Shown: positions 44,417 through 53,659, counted from the stretch's first letter. The stretch: DNA of 64,000 bases from JAGWRI01 sp035700805 (GCA_035700805.1 DASSOG010000003.1:1-64000), one strand, 5' to 3'. Made by a program: numbers and translations. Notes: a model not told the origin generated them from the sequence alone.

Positions 44417-45568
44417 ATGACCACACCCGCCCAGCCCTCATCCTTCAACCTTCGTGTGCTGCTTGAGGAAGTGATCGAGCGCGGCGCGTCGGACCTTCAC
44501 ATCACGGCGGGCGAGCGGCCCAAGATGCGCATTGACGGCGACATCACCGACTCGAAGATCGACGCGGTGATGCAGCCCAAGGACACGATGCAACTGGCGT
44601 ATTCGGTGCTCACCGAGAACCAGAAGAAGCGGTTTGAGATGGAGGACGAGCTGGATTTTTCCTTCGGGATCCAGAACCTGGCGCGCTTCCGCGGCAACTG
44701 CTTCAAGCAGCGCGGGTGCGTGAGCATGGTGATCCGGCAGATTCCCTTCAACATCAAGACCTTCCAGGACCTGGGGCTGCCCCAGGTGATTGCCGACCTG
44801 TCGGACAAGCCGCGCGGGCTGATCCTGGTGACGGGGCCCACGGGCTCGGGCAAGTCGACCACGCTGGCGGCGATGCTGGACAAGATCAACAAGGAGATGA
44901 AGGGGCACATCATCACCATCGAGGACCCCATCGAGTTCATTCACAAGCACCAGGGGTGCATTGTGAACCAGCGCGAGGTCGGGTCGGACACCAAGAGCTT
45001 TGGCAACGCGCTCAAGTATGCGTTGCGGCAGGACCCCGACGTCGTCCTCATTGGAGAAATGCGCGACCTGGAGACCATCTCGTCCGGGCTGACCATTGCG
45101 GAGACGGGGCACCTGGCGTTCGCGACGCTGCACACCAACAGCGCCGCCGAGGCCATCAACCGCATCATTGACGTCTTTCCGTCGCACCAGCAGAGCCAGG
45201 TGCGGGCGCAACTGGCGTTCAGCCTGGAGGGGATCATCACCCAGACGTTGCTGCCCAAGATGGGGGGCAAGGGCCGGGCGATGGCGGCGGAGATCCTGGT
45301 GGTGACACCGGCCATCCGCGCGCTCATCCGGGATGACAAGATCCACCAGATTTATTCCATGATGCAGTCGGGCAAGAAGTTCGGGATGCAGACCATGAAC
45401 GACGCGTTGTACAACCTGTACATGACCCGGGTGGTGTCGTTTGAGGAATGCGTGCGCGCGTCGCACGATCCCACGGAGCTGGCGCGCATGTGCGGTGTCT
45501 CACTCGAGGGCGGGGATGACAAGAAGGCCGGTACACCCACGCCGACCCTGACCGGCGGCAAGCGGTAA
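44417..45568 (+). CDS. pilT: type IV pilus retraction ATPase PilT
   Basis: A 383-residue hexameric retraction motor. Walker A GPTGSGKST near residue 141, Asp box ITIEDPIEFIH, Walker B VVLIGEMRDLETIS and His box TGHLAFATLHTNSA are all present. The AIRALIR motif needed for retraction appears as AIRALIRDDKIHQIYSMMQSG. It pulls pili back for twitching and DNA uptake. pilC follows after 21 bp. Confidence 0.96.
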   Translation: MTTPAQPSSFNLRVLLEEVIERGASDLHITAGERPKMRIDGDITDSKIDAVMQPKDTMQLAYSVLTENQKKRFEMEDELDFSFGIQNLARFRGNCFKQRGCVSMVIRQIPFNIKTFQDLGLPQVIADLSDKPRGLILVTGPTGSGKSTTLAAMLDKINKEMKGHIITIEDPIEFIHKHQGCIVNQREVGSDTKSFGNALKYALRQDPDVVLIGEMRDLETISSGLTIAETGHLAFATLHTNSAAEAINRIIDVFPSHQQSQVRAQLAFSLEGIITQTLLPKMGGKGRAMAAEILVVTPAIRALIRDDKIHQIYSMMQSGKKFGMQTMNDALYNLYMTRVVSFEECVRASHDPTELARMCGVSLEGGDDKKAGTPTPTLTGGKR

Positions 45569-45589
45569 CCATCGGAGGCAACTGGCGAC

Positions 45590-46783
45590 ATGGCCACATT
45601 CACGTACACGGCCCGGACGGCGCAGGGCCAGCTCAAGAGCGACACCCTCGAGGCGGCCAACCGCGACGAGGCGATTGCCAACCTTCGCAAGCAGCGGCTG
45701 ACCGTCGTCAAGATTGACGAGGGGCCCACCAAGAAGAAGCGCGTGGGCAAGATCGCGATGCGCGACATCGTGATCTTCACCCGGCAGTTCTCCACGATGA
45801 TCAACTCCGGCCTGCCGCTGGTGCAGGCGCTGGACATCCTGGCGCAGCAGAGCGAGAACCCCGCGCTCAAGGAGACCACGCGCCAGGTGGTGTTCGACGT
45901 GGAGTCCGGGCACACCGTGGCCGACGCGTTGCGCAAGCATCCCAAGGCGTTCACGGAGCTGTACGTGAACATGGTGGCCGCTGGTGAGGCGGGCGGTATC
46001 CTGGATACCATCCTCCTGCGCCTGGCCGTCTTCATGGAAAAGAACGACGCCCTGGTGCGCAAGGTGAAGGGCGCCATGATCTACCCCGCGGTGATCATGT
46101 CGGTGGCGGCCATTTGTATTGCCGTATTGCTCATCTTCGTGATTCCCGTCTTCCAGACCATGTTCGCCAGCGTGGACGTGGCGCTGCCACTGCCCACGCG
46201 CATCGTGATCCAGCTCTCGGCGTTCCTCACCGGGTACTGGTGGGCGGTGGGCGGCGGGCTGGCCATTGGCGGGTGGATGTTCAAGCGCTACTACGCCACG
46301 CCGGACGGCAAGCTCGTCATCGACCGGATGGCGCTGCAGGCCCCCGTGCTGGGCGACGTGATCCGCAAGTCGGCCGTGTCGCGCTTCACGCGCACCCTCG
46401 GCACCCTGATCGGGTCGGGCGTGAGCATCCTGGACGGGCTGGAGATCACCGCCAAGACCGCCGGCAACCGGGTGATCCAGGACGCCATCATGGAGAGCCG
46501 CACCAGCATCGCGGGCGGTGAGACGATCAGCGCGCCGTTGAAGAAGAGCGCGGTGTTCCCGCCCATGGTGATCAGCATGATCAGCGTGGGTGAGCAGACC
46601 GGCGGCCTGGACGAGATGCTCTCGAAGATTGCCGACTTCTACGATGAAGAAGTGGACGCGGCGGTGTCCGGCCTCCTGGCGCTCATGGAGCCGGTGATGA
46701 TCGTGTTCCTGGGCGTCGTCGTCGGCGGCATGGTGGTGGCGATGTATCTCCCGATCTTCGACATGGTGAATGCGGTGAAGTAG
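45590..46783 (+). CDS. pilC: type IV pilus inner-membrane platform protein PilC
   Basis: A 397-residue GspF/PilC protein with two homologous T2SF domains, each with the LPL.QALDIL-type opening (FSTMINSGLPLVQALDILA and TLGTLIGSGVSILDGLEITA) and three membrane helices in all. MISVGEQTGGLDEMLSKIADFYDEEVD is the family C-terminal signature. GGAGG precedes the ATG. Links PilB and PilT motors to the pilus. Confidence 0.95.
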   Translation: MATFTYTARTAQGQLKSDTLEAANRDEAIANLRKQRLTVVKIDEGPTKKKRVGKIAMRDIVIFTRQFSTMINSGLPLVQALDILAQQSENPALKETTRQVVFDVESGHTVADALRKHPKAFTELYVNMVAAGEAGGILDTILLRLAVFMEKNDALVRKVKGAMIYPAVIMSVAAICIAVLLIFVIPVFQTMFASVDVALPLPTRIVIQLSAFLTGYWWAVGGGLAIGGWMFKRYYATPDGKLVIDRMALQAPVLGDVIRKSAVSRFTRTLGTLIGSGVSILDGLEITAKTAGNRVIQDAIMESRTSIAGGETISAPLKKSAVFPPMVISMISVGEQTGGLDEMLSKIADFYDEEVDAAVSGLLALMEPVMIVFLGVVVGGMVVAMYLPIFDMVNAVK

Positions 46784-46798
46784 GGGGGAGGGCGGCCA

Positions 46799-47467
46799 AT
46801 GCCTGACTTCCCCCTTCACCTCCGCGACGGACACCTGTTCCTCGAACTCGAGGGCAACCTCTGGCTGGTGGATACGGGCTCGCCCACCAGCTTCGGTGCG
46901 GTCCACGAACTCGCCATCGCGGGCGAGCACTTCACCGTCGAGCCGGACCAGCTCGGCCTCACCCCCGAGACGCTGTCCGGGTTCACGGGGGTCCCGTGCA
47001 CGGGCCTGCTTGGCGCCGACGTGCTGAGCCGCTTCGACCACGTCCTCGATACCGCGCGCGGTGTGCTTACGATCGCGACGGACGAGCTGCAGCTCGCCGG
47101 CCATGAACTCGCGCTGGATGAATTCATGGGGATCCCGATCGTGGACGCGCGCGTTGACGGCCACGATCATCGCATGTTCTTCGATACGGGCGCACAGCTT
47201 TCCTACTTTCAGGATGATGCGCTCACCACCTTCCCGTTCGCCGGGACGGTGGAGGACTTCTACCCAGGTGCGGGGCGGTTTGAAACCGCGACCTACGACG
47301 TCCCGGTCTCGCTGGCTGACGTGGACTTCACCCTCCGCTGCGGGGCGCTGCCGGGCCTGCTGGGCATGACCCTGATGATGGCGGGAACGTCGGGAATCGT
47401 GGGGAACGCGATCGTCGCGGACCGCAAGGTGGGCTACTTCCCTCGCCGCGGCCGGCTGGTGCTCTGA
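46799..47467 (+). CDS. retropepsin-like protein with two aspartic-protease motifs
   Basis: A 222-residue protein with two aspartyl-protease active-site triplets: Asp25-Thr-Gly (WLVDTGSPTSFG) and Asp129-Thr-Gly (MFFDTGAQLSYF). Each half ends with a retropepsin-like G-x-D/N-x-[LI] segment (LLGADVLSRFDHVLDTARG; IVGNAIVADRKVGYF). The two halves are about 105 residues each, so one chain could fold as a pseudo-dimer like a miniature pepsin. No signal peptide. It follows pilC by 15 bp. Activity unproven. Confidence 0.72.
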   Translation: MPDFPLHLRDGHLFLELEGNLWLVDTGSPTSFGAVHELAIAGEHFTVEPDQLGLTPETLSGFTGVPCTGLLGADVLSRFDHVLDTARGVLTIATDELQLAGHELALDEFMGIPIVDARVDGHDHRMFFDTGAQLSYFQDDALTTFPFAGTVEDFYPGAGRFETATYDVPVSLADVDFTLRCGALPGLLGMTLMMAGTSGIVGNAIVADRKVGYFPRRGRLVL

Positions 47468-47499
47468 GCAGGCAAGCCCCCGCCGGCTTACGATAGAGC

Positions 47500-49152
47500 G
47501 TGCCAACCGACAACGTCTCCCGCCTCCGGCGGCTGGCCCCCTGGCTCGCCGCCCTCGCCGCGATACTCGTCTACGCGAATGCCCTCCACAATGGATTCGC
47601 GCTCGACGACCAGGCCATCGTGCAGCAGAACCCGACGGTGCACCAGTTCGCCCCGTTCGGGGATCTCTGGGTTTCCGCCTACTGGCCAAGGCTGCCGTTC
47701 CAGATGGGCCTCTATCGCCCGCTCACCATCGTGTCGTACATGGTGGAGTGGACGCTCTGGCACGGCAGTCCGATCGGCTTCCATGCCGTCAACATCGGCG
47801 TGCACGCGCTGGTCACGGCGCTGGTGGTGATCCTGGTGCTGCGGCTCGGGGCGCCGCCGGTGGCGGCGCTCCTTGGCGGCCTGCTCTTTGCCGTGCATCC
47901 GGTGCACGTGGAGGCGGTCGCGAACGTGGTCGGTTATGCGGAACTCATGATGACGCTGCTGGTGCTGCTGGCCTGCCTGGCGCACCTCTCGCGCCGAGGG
48001 CCGCGGGCCGTGCGGTGGGTCCTCATCGGGGCATGCTTCCTGGCCGCGCTCCTGGTCAAGGAGTCGGCCGTGGCGCTTCCGCTCCTGCTGGTCATCGTGG
48101 ACTACCTGGATCCCGGCCGGCGCCAGCCGCTGTGGCGCACGGTCTGGGACGATGCGCCGCTGTACCTGCTCCTGGCCGTGCTGTTCGCCGGCTACCTGGG
48201 GCTCCGCTACGCAGTGCTGGGCGTCGTTGCCGGCACCACGCCCTCGGCGGCGCTGGTGGGGCAGTCGTCCGCGGTGCGGGTGGCCACGGCTCTCAGGACC
48301 TGGCTGGATTATATAAGACTCATGATATGGCCACACGACCTGGTGGCGGAGTATGGGCCGAACGTGCGCACGGCGGCCTCGTGGCGCGATCTCGCCGTGT
48401 ACCTGGGCCTCGCGGCGGGCGGCGCGATCCTGGCCAGCGCGGTGTGGGCGCGACGACGTGCGCCGTGGTGGACAGCCACCGTCGCGTGGTTCGCGGCCAG
48501 CGTTTTCGTGGTGTCCAACCTGGTGGTGGGGGTCGGCATCATCCTGGCCGAGCGGACGCTGTACCTGCCGTCGGTGGGCCTGGCGCTGGCCGTGGTACCG
48601 CTGGTGGCATTGGGAAGCCGCCACGCGCGCGTGGCCTGGGCGGTGGCCGCCGTGGCGGGCGGGCTCGCCGTGGCCCGCACGTGGACGCGGACGCCCGTGT
48701 GGAAATCCACCACCACCGTGCTCGTGCAACTGGCCAGCTCACACCCGGAGTCGTTCATGGCGCAGAGCTTCATGGGTGACTCGGCCATGCGCGCCGGCAA
48801 TGCCCCTGAGGCCGTGCGGCATTATGCCATTGCGTATGGACTGGTGCGGGATCGTGCGTTGGGCAGCCGCTACGCGCAGGCGCTGGTGGCCGTCAAGGAC
48901 TGGCCGGAGGCCGAGCGCGTGGCGCGCGCGTCCTGCCGGTCCGGCACTCCCATGCCGTGCCTCAACATCGTGGATGCGCTGCTCGGCGCGGGTGAGCCCG
49001 TGGAGGCGCGCGCCGTGCTGGATTCCATTTCGCGGTTCGTGGTGCCGTCCCGCGCTTTGGAGGAGCGGAGGGCCGCCGTCGCGCGGGCACTGGCGGGCCG
49101 TGGGCGCGTTCGCGATGCACCGCCCGACCGTGTCAGGATGCAAAAGCGCTAA
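47500..49152 (+). CDS. TMTC-like GT-C glycosyltransferase with C-terminal TPR region
   Basis: A 550-residue polytopic protein (GTG start). The N-terminal loop NGFALDDQAIVQQNP has the Asp-Asp of GT-C transferases, followed by YRPLTIVSYM, HPVHVEAVANVVGYAELM and LVKESAVALPLLL, the pattern of DUF1736/TMTC O-mannosyltransferases. The C-terminal about 130 residues are degenerate TPRs facing outside. It may glycosylate exported proteins; pilin is a possible target given the pil genes upstream. The segment at 48307-48330 uses rare A+T-rich codons. Confidence 0.78.
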   Translation: MPTDNVSRLRRLAPWLAALAAILVYANALHNGFALDDQAIVQQNPTVHQFAPFGDLWVSAYWPRLPFQMGLYRPLTIVSYMVEWTLWHGSPIGFHAVNIGVHALVTALVVILVLRLGAPPVAALLGGLLFAVHPVHVEAVANVVGYAELMMTLLVLLACLAHLSRRGPRAVRWVLIGACFLAALLVKESAVALPLLLVIVDYLDPGRRQPLWRTVWDDAPLYLLLAVLFAGYLGLRYAVLGVVAGTTPSAALVGQSSAVRVATALRTWLDYIRLMIWPHDLVAEYGPNVRTAASWRDLAVYLGLAAGGAILASAVWARRRAPWWTATVAWFAASVFVVSNLVVGVGIILAERTLYLPSVGLALAVVPLVALGSRHARVAWAVAAVAGGLAVARTWTRTPVWKSTTTVLVQLASSHPESFMAQSFMGDSAMRAGNAPEAVRHYAIAYGLVRDRALGSRYAQALVAVKDWPEAERVARASCRSGTPMPCLNIVDALLGAGEPVEARAVLDSISRFVVPSRALEERRAAVARALAGRGRVRDAPPDRVRMQKR

Positions 49153-49766
49153 TGTTTCTTCGGGCGCTTCGATCGAGCACCTGTTCGGGACGCCGCCTTT
49201 CGCACCGGCACCCGGGTCGCCGCCTCCGGCGGATAGGTGACCCGCGTTCCCCGCACCCTCGCAAAGCTGGTCATCTTCCGCGCGGTCACTCGTGTGGCGC
49301 TCGACAACTCGGCGACGGGCACGTGGTGCGCCAGCAGGGCGTCGGCAATCAGCGATCTGTGACATCGCCATGGGACGGCCTCGGCGCACATCACCGCGAG
49401 CCGCCCGTGCATGCTCCGCTCGATGAGCGCCAGCAGCTCCGCTTCGAACTCGGGCGTCTGCATGTAGTCGGCAAATCCGCGGAACGAGGCGTTGCGCCAT
49501 CCGGTGTTCACCGAATCAGGGCTGGTGCGGCGGAACCCGCCGAGTCCCGCCACGTGCTCATAGGCAATGCCCGCGGTTGCCAGCGGTGCGGGCAGCGCGT
49601 CGAGGTTGAACTGCGGGTTGTGGCGCGAGCGCGGCACGGTGCGCACGTCCACCAGCTCCTTCACGCCGTGTGCCGTGAGCAGCGCGATGAACTCGGCGAG
49701 CGGGCGCGTGGAATGGCCCACCGTCAGGATTGCGGGGTCGTCGCCCGTTCGTTCAGCCACCGCCAT
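49149..49766 (-). CDS. DUF488-family protein
   Basis: A 205-residue soluble protein with the DUF488 signature: TVGHSTRPLAEFIALL, LVDVRTVPRSRHNPQFN, and the conserved Cys pair region MCAEAVPWRCHRSLIADAL. Function of the family is not established. The last about 45 residues form a basic, Lys/Arg-rich tail (ending SKRPKKH), uncommon in the family. Convergent with the TMTC-like gene, overlapping 4 bp. Confidence 0.88.
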   Translation of the reverse strand: MAVAERTGDDPAILTVGHSTRPLAEFIALLTAHGVKELVDVRTVPRSRHNPQFNLDALPAPLATAGIAYEHVAGLGGFRRTSPDSVNTGWRNASFRGFADYMQTPEFEAELLALIERSMHGRLAVMCAEAVPWRCHRSLIADALLAHHVPVAELSSATRVTARKMTSFARVRGTRVTYPPEAATRVPVRKAASRTGARSKRPKKH

Positions 49767-49777
49767 CGCACCGGCCC

Positions 49778-50143
49778 CTACGTGCCTTCGTGCACCACCG
49801 TCAGCAGGAAGGTGCCGCCGGTCGAGGAACTCACCACGTGCTCCAGCCCGCCGTTCACCAGCAGCAGGTCACCGGAGGCCAGGTCGTGATCCTTGCCGGC
49901 CACATGGAAGCGAATGTCTCCGTCCAGCACCTGTGCGGTCAGCGGTCCATCGGCGTGATGCGAGGCAAGCTGCCCGCCGGGGGCCAGCATCACCATCGTC
50001 ACCCGCAGGGGGCCTTCCTTGAGAATCGTGCGGGCGTTGCGGCCATTGCGCGCCAGCAGCGCGGGGTCGTTGACGTGCGCTCGCTCGTCGGGCAGGTGGA
50101 AGTGCAGGGCATCACCGGACATGGGACGCGTGACGGGCGACAT
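49778..50143 (-). CDS. cupin-domain protein
   Basis: A 121-residue single cupin barrel: MLAPGGQLASHHADGPLTAQVLDGDIRFHV is motif 1 (two His) and LLLVNGGLEHVVSS is motif 2 (one His), a plausible metal site. GGAGGGG precedes the ATG at 50143. It is followed by the DUF488 gene after 11 bp. One of two cupins near the nitrite-reductase region; role unknown. Confidence 0.8.
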   Translation of the reverse strand: MSPVTRPMSGDALHFHLPDERAHVNDPALLARNGRNARTILKEGPLRVTMVMLAPGGQLASHHADGPLTAQVLDGDIRFHVAGKDHDLASGDLLLVNGGLEHVVSSSTGGTFLLTVVHEGT

Positions 50144-50355
50144 TGGCCCCTCCTTGAAGAGGTGGACGTGGGCGGGAACCCCCGGCTCCGGCGAAATATG
50201 GCAGGGTGCACGAGCGCCCGCCGCGCCGAGTGTATGTGTGTTGTAAACGGGGTCACGAACGCACCCCTGGCTGATCGATATTTGGCTGGCCCGGGCCCGG
50301 CGGTTGCGGGCACCCCCCGGGCGCCACGATGCCCACCCTGAACGAGGCCTCCGAC
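50144..50355. other. divergent intergenic region
   Basis: A 212-bp gap between the cupin (minus) and a membrane protein (plus). It contains CCGGGCCCGG palindromic sequence (50290-50299) and scattered A+T-rich hexamers (GAAATATGG, CGATATTTGG), but no GTGA-N6-TCAC site and no promoter pair that can be assigned. Confidence 0.35.
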
Positions 50356-51150
50356 ATGCCACACGCCGACACCTGGAATCAGCGCGGTGCACGCATTGCC
50401 TTTGGACTTGGGATGACAAGCGTGGGTATATTAACGCTTGTATATGGCCCATCGGTGCTGCTGGTCAAGCCGCTGCCGCCCTGGGTCCCAGCGGGCGGCA
50501 GCCTGGGGTACTTTGCCGGCGCGCTCATGGTGCTGACGGGCATCGGGCTGCTCAGCGATCACACCGTCCGCCTGTCCATTGGCATCCTCCTGCCGCTGCT
50601 GGTGGCCTGGCTGCTGGTGCGTGTCCGGATGCCGGTGGCGGACCCGGGGCGGGAGATCAACTGGTTCTTTGCGGGTGTGGCGGGTGTGCCAACGGCAGCG
50701 GCGCTGGTGCTGTTTGCGCGATACGCGAGCCCGCGTCCAGGCTCATGGTTCGCGATGGCGGGGCCGCTCAGCGTGCGGATCGCGTGGCTCCTGTTCGGCT
50801 TGTCGGTGCCCACGTTTGGACTATCACATTTCTTTGAATTCGCCGCGCGCACCGTCTCCCTGGTGCCGGCATGGCTGCCGTTCCGGACGGGATGGGCGTA
50901 CCTGGCGGGTGCGGGACAGGTGGCCGCCGGGCTGGGCGTCCTGTTCCGGGTGTATCCACGCCTGGCGGCGACCGCCGAGGCGACGATGCTCGGGATGTTC
51001 GCCGTGCTGGTCTGGGTGCCCGCCGTGATTGGTAATCCCGGGCTCCAGTCCAACTGGGTGGAGTTCCTGGTCACGTTTGCGCTCGCGGGTGCGTCGTGGG
51101 TGGTGGCCGGGAGCATTCCCGGTGGTCGCCCGCCGCGGAGGTCAGCGTGA
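50356..51150 (+). CDS. polytopic membrane protein, DoxX-like appearance
   Basis: A 264-residue protein with about seven hydrophobic helices arranged as two similar halves (PAGGSLGYFAGALMVLTGIGLL and LPFRTGWAYLAGAGQVAAGLGVLF), the pattern of DoxX-like proteins. ATG 50356 is preferred because GAGG lies 9 nt upstream; ATG 50329 is also open. Codons at 50425-50447 are unusually A+T rich. Function unknown. Confidence 0.65.
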   Translation: MPHADTWNQRGARIAFGLGMTSVGILTLVYGPSVLLVKPLPPWVPAGGSLGYFAGALMVLTGIGLLSDHTVRLSIGILLPLLVAWLLVRVRMPVADPGREINWFFAGVAGVPTAAALVLFARYASPRPGSWFAMAGPLSVRIAWLLFGLSVPTFGLSHFFEFAARTVSLVPAWLPFRTGWAYLAGAGQVAAGLGVLFRVYPRLAATAEATMLGMFAVLVWVPAVIGNPGLQSNWVEFLVTFALAGASWVVAGSIPGGRPPRRSA

Positions 51151-51201
51151 CCCGCGTGTATTTTTCCTTGCGAGTCCCGCACCCGCTACCACCTGCTTGC
51201 G

Positions 51202-51702
51202 ATGCCGATCCTCTACTATGTGAACGTCACCATCCACATCCTGGCCGCGATGCTCTGGCTGGGCGGCATGTTCTTCCTGGGGCTCGCCGGCGCGCCGGCG
51301 CTGCGCGCCATTGAGGAGCCCGTGGTGCGGCAGCGACTGTTCCAGGACCTGGGCATGCGCTTTCGCGCCATCGGCTGGTGGTGCATCGGGATCCTGGTGG
51401 TCACGGGCATCTTCAACCTGCACTACCGTGGCTGGCTCCACTGGGACGGCGTACTCGGGTCGTCGGCATTCTGGGGCACCGCGGTGGGCAAGTCGCTGGG
51501 CATCAAGCTGCTGGCGGTGACGGCGATGATCGTCGTGAGCGCGGTGCATGACTTCTGGCTGGGGCCGCTGGCGGGCAAGCAGGTGCCCGGGTCGCCGGAG
51601 GCCCTGGGACTTCGCCGCCGGGCGGGCAAGCTGGCCCGGATCAACGCGCTGCTCGGGCTGGTCGTGGTGATTGTCGCGGTGCAGCTCGCGCGCGGGGTCT
51701 GA
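51202..51702 (+). CDS. CopD-like/DUF4149-like membrane protein
   Basis: A 166-residue four-helix membrane protein. YVNVTIHILAAMLWLGGMFFLGLAGAPAL, with His in TM1 followed by WLGG, is the pattern of CopD-type copper-resistance and related heme-binding membrane proteins; a further His lies in AVHDFWLGP. Follows the DoxX-like gene after 51 bp. Copper handling would suit the nearby copper enzyme, but this is inference. Confidence 0.7.
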   Translation: MPILYYVNVTIHILAAMLWLGGMFFLGLAGAPALRAIEEPVVRQRLFQDLGMRFRAIGWWCIGILVVTGIFNLHYRGWLHWDGVLGSSAFWGTAVGKSLGIKLLAVTAMIVVSAVHDFWLGPLAGKQVPGSPEALGLRRRAGKLARINALLGLVVVIVAVQLARGV

Positions 51703-51713
51703 CCCGCGTGAGC

Positions 51714-51739
51714 GGGGCGGGGGCCACGAGCCCCGCCCC
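51714..51739. terminator. GC-rich bidirectional hairpin
   Basis: GGGGCGGGG-N8-CCCCGCCCC, a perfect 9-bp stem in the 49-bp gap between the convergent CopD-like and DUF2249 genes. No T-tract, but position and stability suit a shared transcription stop. Confidence 0.5.
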
Positions 51740-51751
51740 TGGTACGGCGTC

Positions 51752-51985
51752 CTACTTGTGCGTGATCCGCACACGCCACGTGCTCGGGCCCTGCTCCTCG
51801 TACGCCCAGTCGAACTTGTTGGCGCGCTCCGCGGTGAGCTGGTACTGCAGCGGCTTGGGGTCGTGGTCGTTGATCAGCAGCATCGCCTGACCGGCGGCCA
51901 GCGCGTCAAAAGTGCGGAAGATGGTGGGGTGCTTGTCACGCGGCGGGATCACGCGGACGTCGAGCTGCACGGTATTGTCGGCCAT
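51752..51985 (-). CDS. DUF2249 protein
   Basis: A 77-residue domain matching DUF2249: LDVRVIPPRDKHPTIFRTFDAL and LLINDHDPKPLQYQL are the diagnostic blocks. These small proteins occur with hemerythrins, NnrS and nitric-oxide or nitrite reductases. It is the last gene of the minus arm of the N-oxide island, 76 bp after a second DUF2249 gene. Confidence 0.9.
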   Translation of the reverse strand: MADNTVQLDVRVIPPRDKHPTIFRTFDALAAGQAMLLINDHDPKPLQYQLTAERANKFDWAYEEQGPSTWRVRITHK

Positions 51986-52061
51986 GGGAACAAAACCTCT
52001 GGTATGAAAGTGTGAATGCGCCCGCGGGGCGGGCGGCGGGCAGCCGGAGACAGCGCCCCGG

Positions 52062-52346
52062 CTACGTCGGGTGCCAGAACCAGACCGACCAGTCGTCGTC
52101 GTCTTCTGATTCCAGGTGATACACAAACCCGCGCTCCGACAGCTCGGACACGAGGGGCACGGGGGCAAAGGTGGCGCGCACGCGAAGCACCTCGTGGGGC
52201 TCAAGTGCATCGACGACCTTCATGATTCTCGAAAACGGCTCCCGGCCGGTGCGCAGGTCCTCGCGCACGTCCACGTCCACCACGGGCGCGTCGTCGGGGA
52301 ACGCGACGGTCTGCCCGTCCGGGGTCTGGGAGTAGAAGCGGGTCAT
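52062..52346 (-). CDS. DUF2249-like protein, divergent copy
   Basis: A 94-residue protein with the DUF2249 frame (VDVREDLRTGREPFSRIMKVVDAL ... VPLVSELSERGFVYHLE) but without the HDPKPL block of its neighbour; the C-terminus is acidic and ends in a Trp-rich strand (DDWSVWFWHPT). ATGA overlap with the membrane protein upstream shows tight coupling within the N-oxide operon. Confidence 0.82.
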   Translation of the reverse strand: MTRFYSQTPDGQTVAFPDDAPVVDVDVREDLRTGREPFSRIMKVVDALEPHEVLRVRATFAPVPLVSELSERGFVYHLESEDDDDWSVWFWHPT

Positions 52347-53638
52347 GGCTGAGGTGAGGTTGGGAGGGCCGCCCTGGGCGTCGGGGTTCCCCAGCGGATG
52401 CGCGCCACCTGCCACGCGTAGATGAGGATGGCGCAGGCATAGAGCACCGCGCCGTCGGCGACGATCGACGCCGAGGCCGCCGCAATACCGACCAGCATCC
52501 CCAGCACGGCCACCGCGGTCAGGGTGCCGTGAACCAGGGCCACGCGCGCCGAGAAGAGGTCGCCCGCCATGGGCATGGGGCCGGGGCCACTGCGCCCGCT
52601 GAAGCGGGCGGTCCATGCCAGGAGTGGTATGATCTTGTACGAAAATCCGGTTACGAACAGCACCAGCCCACCCAGCAGGACGGTGACGATATACGCCGTC
52701 GCCAGCCGCCCGCGCGTGTGGCCGGCTACCAGGAGCACGCCCCCCAGCACCGCGCCGGCGGCGAGGAAGATCACGCCCATGCGTGCGAACGCCATCCCGG
52801 CGTCGACCTTGCGTCGGGTTCGGCCGCGGTAGAATGCGACCACCTGCACGATGAACGCGATGAATCCTGCGTAGACCAGCACGGCACCGGGCCACGTGAT
52901 GACGGGGCGGCTGAGCGCGAGCCCGGTGGCCAGCAGCGCCACGCCAACGGCCAGCAGCGCCACGGCCACGCGATTGGCCGTGTGCTCCACGCGGTGGGCC
53001 ATGAGGAACATCGGAAGCAGTCGCGTGGAAACGCCCACGATGACGAGGAACACCCAGCCAATGAGCGCCAGGTGCAGGTGCGCGGCCGTGAGCCGTACGC
53101 GATGCGCCGCCACGAACCCGGTGTGCAGGTTGTGCGCCAGCACGGCGCCGAAGCCCAGGACGATCACCAGGTACGCGATGGCAATGGCGATCGCCGCCCA
53201 GGTGACGTCGCGCGTGCGCGCCCGGCGGAGCGTGACGGCAAAGTTTCCCACGGCCATCAGCACGCCGGCGATCACGAGCAGGACGCCGGCGGCCAGCGGC
53301 CCCGTGGCCTGGGCCACGATCCCGGTGTCCAGGGCGACGACCCCGAGCGCGAGCGCCCAGGCCGCGAGTCGAGCCAGGCGCGCGGAGCAGATCGGCGTGC
53401 CGAGCGACGTGGGGATGAGCTGCGTGAGCGCGCCGAAGATGGTGATGGTGAGCCAGCCGAGCGTGAAGAGGTGCGTGACGGCCCCCACGCGCGGCGCCAG
53501 GAAGTTGCCGGCGGCCAGGTCCGGGGCGATCCACACGAGGCCGAGGGCGCCGGCCACGAGAAACACCGTGGCGATGGCGAAGTGTTCGCCGGGGACGCGC
53601 GGCGCCGATGCGGCGCTAGTGGTACTCGCGGCGCCCAT
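52343..53638 (-). CDS. heme-copper-oxidase-subunit-I-like / NnrS-like membrane protein
   Basis: A 431-residue protein with about 12 helices. Two internal copies of a His-bearing helix pattern are visible, residues 53-76 (His56) and 186-209 (His187, His189), of the form xHxHxxxxGWxxxxIxGxxxxLxP, as in heme-binding helices of oxidase subunit I relatives. The same pattern is in the 151-residue protein at 55922. Operon position points to NO or N-oxide metabolism. GTG 53641 is an alternative start. Confidence 0.72.
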   Translation of the reverse strand: MGAASTTSAASAPRVPGEHFAIATVFLVAGALGLVWIAPDLAAGNFLAPRVGAVTHLFTLGWLTITIFGALTQLIPTSLGTPICSARLARLAAWALALGVVALDTGIVAQATGPLAAGVLLVIAGVLMAVGNFAVTLRRARTRDVTWAAIAIAIAYLVIVLGFGAVLAHNLHTGFVAAHRVRLTAAHLHLALIGWVFLVIVGVSTRLLPMFLMAHRVEHTANRVAVALLAVGVALLATGLALSRPVITWPGAVLVYAGFIAFIVQVVAFYRGRTRRKVDAGMAFARMGVIFLAAGAVLGGVLLVAGHTRGRLATAYIVTVLLGGLVLFVTGFSYKIIPLLAWTARFSGRSGPGPMPMAGDLFSARVALVHGTLTAVAVLGMLVGIAAASASIVADGAVLYACAILIYAWQVARIRWGTPTPRAALPTSPQP

Positions 53639-53659
53639 CACGACACGCGGGGGTCACGG

